In this document: positions 8,009 to 15,292 of the stretch, piece by piece
How the letters are laid out: every line of letters begins with the position of its first letter
Numbering within the stretch: the first letter of the stretch is position 1
From: an uncultured Bacilli bacterium
GTDB taxonomy: Bacteria > Bacillota_I > Bacilli_A > RF39 > UBA660
Reading direction: 5' to 3'
Assembly (NCBI GenBank): GCA_947591565.1
Contig: CANQDH010000009.1
Coordinates: 1 to 16,351, forward strand
DNA length: 16,351 nt
Notes under the pieces: model-generated
Told to the model about the DNA's origin: nothing
Seen by the model: the letters and a program-made list of their open reading frames with translations, nothing else
Databases searched by the model: none
Translations under genes and position numbers: made by a program

Positions 8009-9823
8009 ATGAAAAATATAAGAAATATTGCTATTATCGCACATGTTGACCATGGAAAAACAACACTTGTAGATAAATTATTAAAAATGTCTGGAACTTT
8101 TCGTGAAAATGAAGAAGTTGTTGATTGTGTTATGGATTCAAATGCGATTGAACGCGAAAGAGGTATTACGATTTTAGCTAAAACAACAGCTATTAATTAT
8201 AAAGGATATCGTATTAATATTTTAGATACACCGGGCCATGCTGATTTTGGTGGCGAAGTTGAGAGAATTATGAATATGGTTGATGGTGTCCTACTTATTG
8301 TCGATGCTTATGAAGGTACTATGCCTCAAACGAGATTTGTTTTGAAAAAAGCTCTTCAAGCAGGAGTCGTACCTATTTTAGTTGTAAATAAAATTGATAA
8401 ACCATCTGCTAGACCAAAGGAAGTTGTCGATGAAGTACTTGAACTCTTTATTGAACTTGGTGCCGATATCGATCAATTAGACTTTCCTGTTGTTTATGCA
8501 TCAGCTCTTGCCGGAACCTGTAGTTTAGATCCTGATTTAAGTACGCAAAAAGAAACGATGGATCCAATCTTAGATTTAGTTATAAATCATATTCCAGCTC
8601 CTTTAGTAGATACGAGTGGTTCTTTACAATTTCAGCCAGCTTTATTAGATTATAACGATTTTGTTGGAAGAATTGGAATTGGACGTGTTAAAAGAGGAAC
8701 AATGAAGACCGGTGAAATGGTTGTTTGTGCAAGGTTAGATGGTTCCCAAAAACAATTTAGAATTCAAAAAATGTATGGTTTTTTAGGAATTAAAAAAATA
8801 GAAATTGAAGAAGCAAATGCCGGTGATATCGTTGCGATTGCAGGTCTTCCTGATATTTCAGTTGGTGAAACTGTTTGTGATATTGGACATATTGACCCTT
8901 TACCAATTTTAAAAATAGATGAACCAACTTTACAAATGACCTTTGGTGTTAATACGAGTCCATTCTGCGGTAAAGATGGTAAATTATTGACAGCCCGTAA
9001 AATTGAGGAAAGACTATTTAAAGAAACGGAAAGAGATGTTTCTTTAAAGGTTGAAGTTAATGATAGTGAATCGTGGATTGTGTCTGGACGTGGTGAATTA
9101 CATCTAGGTATTTTAATTGAAAATATGCGAAGAGAAGGTTTCGAATTACAAGTATCCAAACCAAAAGTTATTATTAAAGAAGTTGATGGCGTTAAAATGG
9201 AACCATTTGAAGACTTAGAATTAGAAGTACCAGAAGATTGCGTTGGACCTATTATTGAACAACTTGGTATGCGCGGAGCTAATCTTGAAAGTATGAATAA
9301 CTTCCAAAATCAAGTTCGCCTTAATTATACCATTCCATCAAGAGGTCTTATTGGTTTTTCAACTAATTTCATGACTTTAACAAAAGGTTACGGTATTATG
9401 AGTCATAGTTTTAAAGAATATCGTAAATATGAAAGTTCTGATATTGGTGAAAGAAAACTTGGTGTTTTGGTATCAATGGAAAATGGAAAAACAACAGGAT
9501 ATGCTCTAGGTGCTTTAGAAGATAGGGGTACAATGTTTGTTGAACCAGGTGTCGATGTATATGAAGGTATGATTATTGGTGAATGTAATCGTGAAACAGA
9601 TTTAGCGGTTAATGCTGTTAAGGGTAAACAATTAACCAATATGCGTGCAGCGGGCTCTGATAAAACGGTTGTTTTAAAAAGACCTAGACCAATGCCTTTA
9701 GAAGCAGCCTTAGAATTTATTAATTCTGATGAATTAGTCGAAGTAACACCAAATCATATAAGATTAAGAAAAAAGATATTAAATACCGAACTTCGCAAAA
9801 AAGAAGATGCCAAAAGACAATAA
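8009..9823 (+). CDS. typA: Ribosome-associated GTPase BipA/TypA
   Basis: A 604-residue translational GTPase of normal full length. It binds the ribosome and acts in 50S assembly and stress or low-temperature adaptation. The GTPase motifs are complete: G1 AHVDHGKT (11-18), G2 around RERGITI with Thr54, G3 DTPGH (73-77), G4 NKID (127-130) and G5 SALAG (about 163-167). The BipA-specific tail is present, with SRGLIGFS, the AAGSDK segment and the ALEFINSDELVEVTP motif near the C-terminus, which separates it from EF-G and LepA. Transcription starts from a clear extended -10 promoter and stops at a hairpin beginning in the stop codon, so the gene is monocistronic. The neighbouring pseudouridine synthase also serves ribosomes, but there is no operon link. 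Confidence 0.97.
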   Translation: MKNIRNIAIIAHVDHGKTTLVDKLLKMSGTFRENEEVVDCVMDSNAIERERGITILAKTTAINYKGYRINILDTPGHADFGGEVERIMNMVDGVLLIVDAYEGTMPQTRFVLKKALQAGVVPILVVNKIDKPSARPKEVVDEVLELFIELGADIDQLDFPVVYASALAGTCSLDPDLSTQKETMDPILDLVINHIPAPLVDTSGSLQFQPALLDYNDFVGRIGIGRVKRGTMKTGEMVVCARLDGSQKQFRIQKMYGFLGIKKIEIEEANAGDIVAIAGLPDISVGETVCDIGHIDPLPILKIDEPTLQMTFGVNTSPFCGKDGKLLTARKIEERLFKETERDVSLKVEVNDSESWIVSGRGELHLGILIENMRREGFELQVSKPKVIIKEVDGVKMEPFEDLELEVPEDCVGPIIEQLGMRGANLESMNNFQNQVRLNYTIPSRGLIGFSTNFMTLTKGYGIMSHSFKEYRKYESSDIGERKLGVLVSMENGKTTGYALGALEDRGTMFVEPGVDVYEGMIIGECNRETDLAVNAVKGKQLTNMRAAGSDKTVVLKRPRPMPLEAALEFINSDELVEVTPNHIRLRKKILNTELRKKEDAKRQ

Positions 9824-9848
9824 AGACTGAAAAAAATCAGTCTTTTTT
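9822..9848. terminator. Intrinsic terminator after bipA, shared with convergent ddl
   Basis: A 9-base stem AAAGACTGA (9822-9830) and TCAGTCTTT (9837-9845) around a six-A loop, with a T run to 9848. The stem begins in the bipA TAA, and the ddl stop (9847-9849) lies in the T run. The hairpin may also serve ddl, but its T tract on that strand is weak. Confidence 0.85.
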
Positions 9849-10821
9849 AGGCATTATTTATTAGTTTTGTAATTAAATCTTTATAACTAATTCCCTCATT
9901 CATGATTAGTTTTGGATACATACTAATTTCTGTAAACCCGGGGATGGTATAAATTTCATTTATATATATATTATTTTCACTTAAGAAAAAATCAATTCTA
10001 GCATAATTTTTAACTCCAATTTTAATAAATATTTTAGCGGCTAAGGCTTTTATTTCTTCTTTTATATCATCATTTAAATCTGTACATATAATTGTTTTAG
10101 AATCTTGTTCATATTTTGCGCTATAATCATAAAAGTTATGACATGGAATAATTTCCCCAATTTCTGAAATAATTAATTTATTTTTATCTTCTAAAACGGC
10201 TACTTCCAATTCCCTTGCCGTAATAAATTTTTCAACTAAAATCTTTTCATCATATTTAGACGCTTCCTTGATGGCTTTTTTTAGTTCTTTTTTATTTTCA
10301 GCCTTATTAATTCCAATAGAAGAGCCACCATTTGCTGGTTTAACAATAACAGGATAACTAAGACTGTTTTCTAACTGTTTCATATTATCATTTTTATTTA
10401 TACAAATATATGGAACATTTTTAAGTCCAATATGTGAAAACAAGATTTTCGAAAATTCTTTATCCATACCGACACTACTAGCAAGCGTTTTAGATCCAAC
10501 ATATTTTACGCCAAATAAATCTAAAAAACCTTGTAATTTTCCATCTTCACCATTTCGTCCATGTGTTATAGGAAAAACAACATCAAAAGTTTTTAAGTAA
10601 TTAATTATATTATCAATTTTGATAAGTTTTTTATTTAACCAGTTTTTGTCTAAAAAATTAAGATCATCTATATATTCATACCAAATATTATCTCTAGATA
10701 TACATCCAAGTTTTACACTAAAGAGATTTTGATCGATATTGGTTATGATAGCTTTAGCTGATTTAACTGAAACATCATGTTCCTCAGAATCGCCACCTAA
10801 AAGAATAAGAACTTTTTTCAT
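9847..10821 (-). CDS. ddl: D-alanine--D-alanine ligase (ATP-grasp), with an altered metal-ligand position
   Basis: A 324-residue cytoplasmic enzyme joining two D-Ala for peptidoglycan precursors. It shows LGGDSEEHDVSV (8-19) with the catalytic Glu, THGRNGEDGKLQG (86-98), the ATP-grasp IVKPANGGSSIGI (159-171), KFITARELEVAVL, ARIDFF with Asp277, and NEIYTIPGFTEISMYP (288-303). The start at 10821 gives the standard MKKVLILLGG N-terminus with GAGGTG (10831-10826) four bases upstream; an upstream ATG at 10881 would add 20 unlikely residues. In the family the segment near the C-terminus normally reads NE-x-N-T-x-PG. Here the second Asn, a magnesium ligand (N272 in E. coli DdlB), is Tyr291. A single A-to-T change explains it, so activity may be altered or the base may be an error. 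No vanX or vanH neighbours suggest a D-Ala-D-Lac role. Confidence 0.92.
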   Translation of the reverse strand: MKKVLILLGGDSEEHDVSVKSAKAIITNIDQNLFSVKLGCISRDNIWYEYIDDLNFLDKNWLNKKLIKIDNIINYLKTFDVVFPITHGRNGEDGKLQGFLDLFGVKYVGSKTLASSVGMDKEFSKILFSHIGLKNVPYICINKNDNMKQLENSLSYPVIVKPANGGSSIGINKAENKKELKKAIKEASKYDEKILVEKFITARELEVAVLEDKNKLIISEIGEIIPCHNFYDYSAKYEQDSKTIICTDLNDDIKEEIKALAAKIFIKIGVKNYARIDFFLSENNIYINEIYTIPGFTEISMYPKLIMNEGISYKDLITKLINNA

Positions 10822-10831
10822 AAAACACCTC

Positions 10832-10859
10832 ATTATAAATATATGTAAATATTTGTCAA
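10832..10859 (-). promoter_or_regulatory. Promoter of ddl (minus strand), overlapping the ribosome binding site
   Basis: On the minus strand TTGACA (10859-10854) is followed, after 16 bases, by TATAAT (10837-10832): both boxes are consensus. The -10 directly abuts the GAGGTG site (10831-10826). The expected transcript start would fall within or after that site, leaving almost no leader. Confidence 0.6.
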
Positions 10860-10875
10860 ATAATTTCTTTATTAC

Positions 10876-10904
10876 TTGCATAAATTGAATTAGTATGCTA
10901 TATT
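10876..10904 (+). promoter_or_regulatory. Promoter of the zinc-ribbon gene
   Basis: TTGCAT (10876-10881), a 17-base spacer, and TATATT (10899-10904) preceded by TGC (extended -10). The predicted leader is about 80 bases, long for this window, and contains a short CTTTC/GAAAG inverted repeat near 10933-10950. It is divergent from the ddl promoter. Confidence 0.7.
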
Positions 10905-10993
10905 TTATTTGGTTTAAAAATTATTCTGACACTTTCTTTTTCTTTGAAAGCCTAAATAAGTATTAAATCAAATAAGAAAAAGGAGGTATGAAA

Positions 10994-11155
10994 ATGGAAA
11001 AACAAGATAAAAAAATTACTTGTGTTGATTGCGGTACAGAGTTTCTTTTTACAGTAAGAGATCAAGAATTCTATGCTGAAAAAGGTTTTACTAATGAACC
11101 AAAAAGATGTAAAGCTTGTAGAGATAAAAAGAAAGCTCAAAAGAGTGGAAATTAG
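10994..11155 (+). CDS. Small zinc-ribbon protein
   Basis: A 53-residue protein that is mostly one four-cysteine zinc ribbon: Cys10-x2-Cys13 and Cys39-x2-Cys42. The conserved middle QEFYAEKGF and NEPKRCKAC match the 'probable zinc-ribbon domain' family common in Bacillota, Chloroflexota and others, where it occurs alone or next to other nucleic-acid-related domains. The tail is Lys-rich (RDKKKAQK), consistent with RNA or DNA binding. The ATG at 10994 lies seven bases after AGGAGG (10981-10986); an in-frame ATG at 10988 is only one base from that site and is unlikely. The gene has its own promoter, a longish leader and a strong terminator, so it is probably highly and independently expressed. 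No precise function is known for the family. Confidence 0.87.
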   Translation: MEKQDKKITCVDCGTEFLFTVRDQEFYAEKGFTNEPKRCKACRDKKKAQKSGN

Positions 11156-11164
11156 GTAAAAAAT

Positions 11165-11198
11165 AAAAAAAAGTATAGTTTCAAATATACTTTTTTTT
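11165..11198 (+). terminator. Intrinsic terminator after the zinc-ribbon gene
   Basis: A 13-base stem of eight A plus GTATA (11165-11177) pairing with TATAC plus eight T (11186-11198), with an 8-base loop. The A and T arms make it potentially bidirectional. Confidence 0.88.
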
Positions 11199-11212
11199 GT
11201 AATAAATAAGAA

Positions 11213-11226
11213 AGATGTTTACATCT
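11213..11226. promoter_or_regulatory. Palindromic operator-like site upstream of the DUF3137/LemA operon
   Basis: A perfect inverted repeat AGATGT-TT-ACATCT. It overlaps the TTTACA box (11218-11223) of a possible promoter. A half-site copy AGATGTTT recurs at 11298-11305 in the leader. The arrangement suggests binding of a dimeric regulator; no known operator was matched. Confidence 0.4.
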
Positions 11227-11281
11227 ATTTGATATAATGATTATATAAAATTTAATAAAAATGAACAATCTATGATATAAT
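11218..11281 (+). promoter_or_regulatory. Promoter region of the DUF3137/LemA operon
   Basis: Two extended -10 boxes of identical core TGATATAAT are present, with TATAAT at 11233-11238 and 11276-11281. Neither has a good -35 at 17 bases. Alternatively TTTACA (11218-11223) with TATATA (11242-11247, 18-base spacer). Start-site mapping would be needed to choose. Confidence 0.55.
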
Positions 11282-11330
11282 TTAAAAGGATAGAGGTAGA
11301 TGTTTCTTTTTAGTAATTAGGAGGTGAATA

Positions 11331-12722
11331 ATGAATTACGCTTTGAAAAGAAAAAAGGCAATATCCGAAGCCGAGACGTATTACAACCATTTATTTGAAG
11401 ATCTTCATAAGGAAGATAAAAACTTCATCAGTAATAATTTAGCTGCCATTAACTTACCAGCAGAAGATTATATTATCGATAAACTTAAGGATCATGTTCT
11501 AAAATATACGCCTATTAGTTATGCTGACTATATTTATAATAATATGAATTTTCAAAATTATGTTAAATATAGCTGTGTTGCTAAAAGATGTCAAAAGAAG
11601 ATTAATTTTATAAGAAATATATTTATTGCCCTTATATTGCTTTTAGGTGTTATCTCTTTCTTGATATCTAAAAACATTGTTTTATCAGTAATTATAACAG
11701 GTATTTTATTTATGATTTTGATTTTTATTTATAAGATGAAATTTTCTGGTGAAACATATGATAGTTTTTATAAAAGGACAATGTATCCTATTATATATCA
11801 GGTATTAGATAATTTTGAATATCATGAAGTAAAGACAAATATGTTTCAAATGCCATTACATGCCTTTGTAAATAAAACATACACCAAACAAGAAATTTCT
11901 AACAAAAAAATATTTAGTAGTAGCTTTTGTGATTGTGAAATTTTTGATTTAAAGTTAATTAATAGTACTACAAATACATACAATGGCAAAACAACCACAA
12001 CAAATGATAAGGTTTTTGATGGATTTAATTTATCAATGGCATATAAAACTCCTTTTAATAAACTAAAAGGCGCTAAAATACAAATTAGGGAAGACGACCA
12101 TCTTCTTTCATCAGTGATTGAGGATACAGTTGATTCGATGTTTGAAAATGATAGAAATTATCATTTTAATACTGAAGAACTTAATAAGACTCTAGATTGT
12201 ACTATTGAAGGTGAAAATAATTATGCCGATATTGATGAACTAATGATGGAAGTTAATAAAATTATTACACCATTATTTGAAGAATTTTTACTTTATTTAA
12301 AGAAAAGATATAATTCTTTTAATCTAACTATTACTGATCAATATCTTAATTTTAATGTCAGTTTAGATCAATCAACATATCAAAAAATCAAAAGTGGCAA
12401 TTTTTGGAAAACAGGCTCCAACTATAAAGAATTTACCAAAAAAGTTAGTTTACCAAATCCAACGCTTAATTCTATAAATGATTACTGTTATTATGCAGTA
12501 TTTCCAATGATGGAACATTTATTTTTAATGAAATATTTTGATGAAATTTTTAAAAGTAGTTTGGATGATAATAATCCCGTAACAGGTAATGTTGAAGCAA
12601 TTAAAAGTTATCAAGACCAAATGGTGGAAATATCCGAAACATCATTAAATGATTTCAAGAAAAAATATAAAAACGAACTTGATAACATTTATGAAGAAAG
12701 TTCAAATATTTATAACAATTAG
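11331..12722 (+). CDS. DUF3137-like membrane protein, LemA partner
   Basis: A 463-residue protein with an N-terminal cytoplasmic-looking helical part (1-90), two adjacent transmembrane helices (about 93-113 and 116-135) and a large soluble domain (about 140-460). That domain has FYKRTMYPIIYQVLDNF, a KKIFSSSFCDCEIFDL strand region and an FDGFNLSMAY segment, which resemble the DUF3137 family. DUF3137 proteins are commonly encoded beside LemA, as here (lemA starts 18 bases downstream). The ribosome binding site AGGAGGTGA (11319-11327) is near perfect. The function is unknown; a role in the cell envelope is a guess from topology and partner. Family assignment is moderately confident because it rests on recalled pattern rather than on a catalytic motif. 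Confidence 0.68.
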   Translation: MNYALKRKKAISEAETYYNHLFEDLHKEDKNFISNNLAAINLPAEDYIIDKLKDHVLKYTPISYADYIYNNMNFQNYVKYSCVAKRCQKKINFIRNIFIALILLLGVISFLISKNIVLSVIITGILFMILIFIYKMKFSGETYDSFYKRTMYPIIYQVLDNFEYHEVKTNMFQMPLHAFVNKTYTKQEISNKKIFSSSFCDCEIFDLKLINSTTNTYNGKTTTTNDKVFDGFNLSMAYKTPFNKLKGAKIQIREDDHLLSSVIEDTVDSMFENDRNYHFNTEELNKTLDCTIEGENNYADIDELMMEVNKIITPLFEEFLLYLKKRYNSFNLTITDQYLNFNVSLDQSTYQKIKSGNFWKTGSNYKEFTKKVSLPNPTLNSINDYCYYAVFPMMEHLFLMKYFDEIFKSSLDDNNPVTGNVEAIKSYQDQMVEISETSLNDFKKKYKNELDNIYEESSNIYNN

Positions 12723-12740
12723 TAAAGAAAGAAGGTTTTT

Positions 12741-13550
12741 ATGGATGCAATTTTAAATTGGATGGGTTCACATCCTCTTGTTGTTATTATTATTTTAGTT
12801 GTTTTATTTATTATTTTTACTTACAATAGTTTAAATTCGAAAAAAAATCGTGTTGAAAAATCATTTAGTACAATCGATGTATACTTAGAAAAAAGGTTTG
12901 ATGAAGTAAGTGAATTACTTGAACAAACTATGTCAGCATATGATCATGAAAGTGAAACATATGTAGGTTTAGCAAAGGCTAGAAGTGGCATAATTGATGC
13001 AAAGAATGGTTCTATAAATGATAAAATTAATGCTGCTAATAATATGCAAGCTATCCTTGCTAATCCATTAATTAGAACAGAAGCATATCCAGAATTAAAA
13101 GCAATCCAAGAAATTGGAATGTTTACAGCTAAAAAGACCTCTGAAAATGAATCACAACTTGCTTCTGCTAGAAAACAATATAACAGTAATGCAACATCAT
13201 ATAATACAAAAATTAAATCATTTCCAACAGTTCTTCTTGCTTCAATGTTTGGTTTCAATAAACCATATGAATTATTCAAAGCAACAGAAGCAAAGAGATT
13301 AGCCCCAAATGAAAGTGTTCGTATGGCAAGAAGTGAGATGGCCTTAGAAAAAGCTAATAGTGATGCTGAAATTCAAAGAATTAATCAGGAAGCAGCGTTA
13401 CTTGAGGCTAAGGCTAATCTTGCTATGAAACAACAAGCATACAATAATGCTGTAAATACTCAACCAGAAAACATTGTTAATAATAATGTAAATCCTAGTT
13501 CAGAGGCTAGTGATGTCGTAAATAATGAATCAACAAATAATAATGGATAA
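12741..13550 (+). CDS. lemA: LemA family protein with a long coiled-coil C-terminal extension
   Basis: A 269-residue protein. A single N-terminal transmembrane helix (about 12-28) is followed by the LemA helical domain (about 30-185) with the hallmark NRVEKSFSTIDVYLEKRFDE and YNTKIKSFPTVLLASMFGF segments. Standard LemA proteins are about 185-200 residues. This one adds about 80: a charged, Ala/Glu/Gln-rich helix (about 195-237) likely to form a coiled coil, then an Asn/Ser-rich disordered tail. A GAAGG site at 12731-12735 gives a five-base spacing. It is the second gene of the pair with the DUF3137-like protein, with which it may form a membrane complex. The biochemical role of LemA is not established. 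The operon ends at the hairpin at 13572-13616. Confidence 0.88.
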   Translation: MDAILNWMGSHPLVVIIILVVLFIIFTYNSLNSKKNRVEKSFSTIDVYLEKRFDEVSELLEQTMSAYDHESETYVGLAKARSGIIDAKNGSINDKINAANNMQAILANPLIRTEAYPELKAIQEIGMFTAKKTSENESQLASARKQYNSNATSYNTKIKSFPTVLLASMFGFNKPYELFKATEAKRLAPNESVRMARSEMALEKANSDAEIQRINQEAALLEAKANLAMKQQAYNNAVNTQPENIVNNNVNPSSEASDVVNNESTNNNG

Positions 13551-13571
13551 TAAAAAATTTTAAAAATAGCT

Positions 13572-13616
13572 AAAAAGTCATTTTTGTTACGTGAAGAGAT
13601 CAGAAATGACTTTTTT
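13572..13616 (+). terminator. Intrinsic terminator after lemA
   Basis: A 15-base stem (13572-13586 with 13601-13615) with one G-T wobble, a 14-base loop and a T run. A second AT-rich hairpin (13619-13627 with 13635-13643) follows at once but lacks a T tract. Confidence 0.85.
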
Positions 13617-13674
13617 GTATAACAAAATGTCCTTTTTTGTTATTAATTTCTTTATAAAATACTTCTTTAGTGAT

Positions 13675-13703
13675 TTGGCATAATTATCAAAATTTGTTAA
13701 ATT
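13675..13703 (+). promoter_or_regulatory. Putative promoter of the 109-residue gene
   Basis: TTGGCA (13675-13680), a 17-base spacer, then TAAATT (13698-13703) preceded by TGT. The start codon at 13725 follows a ribosome binding site AAGGAGGTGATC (13711-13722), a 12-base perfect complement to the usual 16S rRNA 3' end. Confidence 0.5.
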
Positions 13704-13724
13704 ACTAGCTAAGGAGGTGATCTT

Positions 13725-14054
13725 ATGCCAAGAGGGAAAGTCGAAACTATTAAATATCTATTTAGTCATGCCTCATCAAGAGAAGTTTTCAAGGCCCTTA
13801 TATATCAAAAAACAGGATTAGATTTAAGTAGATATATTCCTTTAAATCGTGATGCTGATATATATAATGACGAAAACTATAGACAAAATATTGTTCTTGT
13901 CAAAGGTAATAAAATTGTTATTCTTTGTGAAAATAATATAAGAAATAACAAAATTGCCGACAACTATATATCACGAATTAAGCAAACAGGAATTATCTTA
14001 CGTGATAATTACATAAAAAATCCTCAAATCACAAAACTTATTTTCTCTAGATAA
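13725..14054 (+). CDS. Hypothetical protein, 109 residues
   Basis: A small basic soluble protein with no membrane segment or signal peptide. No family is recognised. The N-terminal part (PRGKVETIKYLFSHASSREV) looks helical. The centre has a hydrophobic strand pair, NIVLVKGNKIVILCEN, with one Cys, followed by Asn/Ile/Lys-rich helix-like sequence. The exceptionally strong ribosome binding site (full anti-Shine-Dalgarno match, ATG seven bases after AGGAGG) argues that it is a real and well-translated gene. A separate promoter inside 14056-14084 starts the next gene, so it need not share the function of the holin-lgt-trxB group. Confidence 0.65.
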   Translation: MPRGKVETIKYLFSHASSREVFKALIYQKTGLDLSRYIPLNRDADIYNDENYRQNIVLVKGNKIVILCENNIRNNKIADNYISRIKQTGIILRDNYIKNPQITKLIFSR

Positions 14055-14055
14055 T

Positions 14056-14084
14056 TTTACAACTTATATGAAATATGATATACT
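14056..14084 (+). promoter_or_regulatory. Promoter of the holin-family/lgt/trxB operon
   Basis: TTTACA (14056-14061), a 17-base spacer, TATACT (14079-14084) preceded by TGA (extended -10). It begins two bases after the upstream stop codon. The predicted start at about 14091 leaves a leader of only about 10 bases holding GGTGAG. Confidence 0.72.
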
Positions 14085-14100
14085 TATACTGGTGAGATAT

Positions 14101-14505
14101 ATGAAAAAAGAACATATTATAAAGTTACTAGATTTAAGTATATCTATATTGATTTATGCCCTTATACTACTAGCTTTTTCCTTAATTTTTAAAAAGACAT
14201 TATATATAGATAATCGTTATTTTGGTATATTTAGTATCTTGACATCTATTATTATTTTTTTATTAAATAGAACTGTAAAGCCCTTACTTATTTGGCTTAC
14301 TTTACCTATTACGGGTTTAACTTTAGGACTTTTTTATCCTGTTATTAATGTCGTTATTTTAAAATTAGCGGATTTTATCATGATGAATCATTTTTCTATA
14401 AATGGCTATATAATGCCTTTAATCGTAGCCGTTTTAATATCAATTAGTAATATTATTATCGATGCTATGGTCCATAAATTATTAGAAGGAAAAAAATATG
14501 AATAG
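14101..14505 (+). CDS. Phage-holin-family (YvlD-like) four-helix membrane protein
   Basis: A 134-residue membrane protein with hydrophobic stretches at about 10-30, 40-56, 62-95 (one long or two helices) and 103-122. The segment LNRTVKPLLIWLTLPITGLTLGLF (55-78) followed by PVINVVILKLADF matches the PF04020 family ('phage holin family', B. subtilis YvlD). Despite the name these are chromosomal envelope proteins, and nothing phage-like is nearby. The start at 14101 is preferred because GGTGAG precedes it; an ATG at 14068 lies upstream of the likely transcription start. The gene overlaps lgt by 8 bases, so it is the first gene of an lgt-trxB operon. In B. subtilis yvlD also lies close to lgt-region genes as far as I recall. 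The function is not known. Confidence 0.78.
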   Translation: MKKEHIIKLLDLSISILIYALILLAFSLIFKKTLYIDNRYFGIFSILTSIIIFLLNRTVKPLLIWLTLPITGLTLGLFYPVINVVILKLADFIMMNHFSINGYIMPLIVAVLISISNIIIDAMVHKLLEGKKYE

Positions 14506-15292
14506 TGTGTTTTTAGACTTAGGTATTATTAAAATTTACTGGTATTCTTTTTTAATTTTTGTTGCAGCTATTATTGGATGTACCCTTGCTTTTAAAGAAG
14601 GAAAAAAAAGAGGTCTTTCTGAAAACTTTATAACCAATTATTTATTTTATATCATACCACTTGGTATTATAGGAGCAAGAATCTATTATGTTATTTTTAA
14701 TTTTGAACCATATAGGAATAATTTATTAGACATCTTTAAAATATGGGAAGGTGGTCTTGCGATTCATGGTGGAATTATTGTTGGTTTAATTTTTACCTAT
14801 TTTTATACAAAAAAACATCATATTCCCTTTTTTAAAATGACAGATATTGCTGCTGTTAGCATTATACTTTGTCAATCTATAGGTAGATGGGGAAATTTTT
14901 TTAATCAAGAAGCATATGGACCAGTAACTAGTTTAGCGTTTTTAAAAGGGCTACATATACCATCATTTATTATTGATGGTATGTATATAAATGGAGCATA
15001 TCATCAACCTACTTTTCTTTATGAATCATTGTGGTGTTTTTTAGGTTTTATTATTTTATTTTTCGTAAGAAGAAATAAAAAATTAATATTAGGACATTTA
15101 ACGAGTATATATTTAATATGGTATGGGATTGGTCGATTTTTAATTGAATCATTAAGACAAGATAGTTTAATGTTTGGTAGTTTAAAAATGGCTCAAGTTA
15201 TTTCCATATTGAGTATGATAATAGGTTTTGTGATTATAATAATAACGAGTATCAAAAACAAAAAATATTATAGGGGGAACGATAATGTATAA
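14498..15292 (+). CDS. lgt: Prolipoprotein diacylglyceryl transferase
   Basis: A 264-residue integral membrane enzyme that moves a diacylglyceryl group from phosphatidylglycerol to the lipobox cysteine of prelipoproteins. About seven transmembrane helices are visible. Key motifs are GGLAIHGGIIVG (85-96) with His90, the Lgt signature SIGRWGNFFNQEAYGP (127-142) with Arg130 and Asn133 matching the essential Arg143/Asn146 of E. coli, YHQPTFLYES (168-177), and GRFLIESLRQDS (212-223) containing the second essential Arg. AGAAGGA at 14484-14490 is the ribosome binding site. It overlaps the upstream holin-family gene and the downstream trxB by 8 bases each, so the three are translationally coupled. 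Coupling of lgt with trxB is common in Bacillota. Confidence 0.97.
   Translation: MNSVFLDLGIIKIYWYSFLIFVAAIIGCTLAFKEGKKRGLSENFITNYLFYIIPLGIIGARIYYVIFNFEPYRNNLLDIFKIWEGGLAIHGGIIVGLIFTYFYTKKHHIPFFKMTDIAAVSIILCQSIGRWGNFFNQEAYGPVTSLAFLKGLHIPSFIIDGMYINGAYHQPTFLYESLWCFLGFIILFFVRRNKKLILGHLTSIYLIWYGIGRFLIESLRQDSLMFGSLKMAQVISILSMIIGFVIIIITSIKNKKYYRGNDNV

Noticed and set aside
9847..10881. Longer ddl starting at 10881
   Set aside because: The extra 20 residues have no family counterpart and would span the promoter. The internal ATG at 10821 has a GAGGTG site and gives the standard N-terminus.
13619..13643. Second hairpin downstream of lemA as a separate terminator or small RNA
   Set aside because: The stem is AT-only and lacks a T tract; the hairpin just upstream already explains termination.
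14068..14100. Upstream ATG for the holin-family gene
   Set aside because: It lies inside the promoter (14056-14084) and lacks a ribosome binding site; the ATG at 14101 follows GGTGAG.
14101..14505. Prophage remnant because of the 'phage holin' label
   Set aside because: The family is widespread in chromosomes, the gene overlaps lgt, and no other phage gene is nearby.
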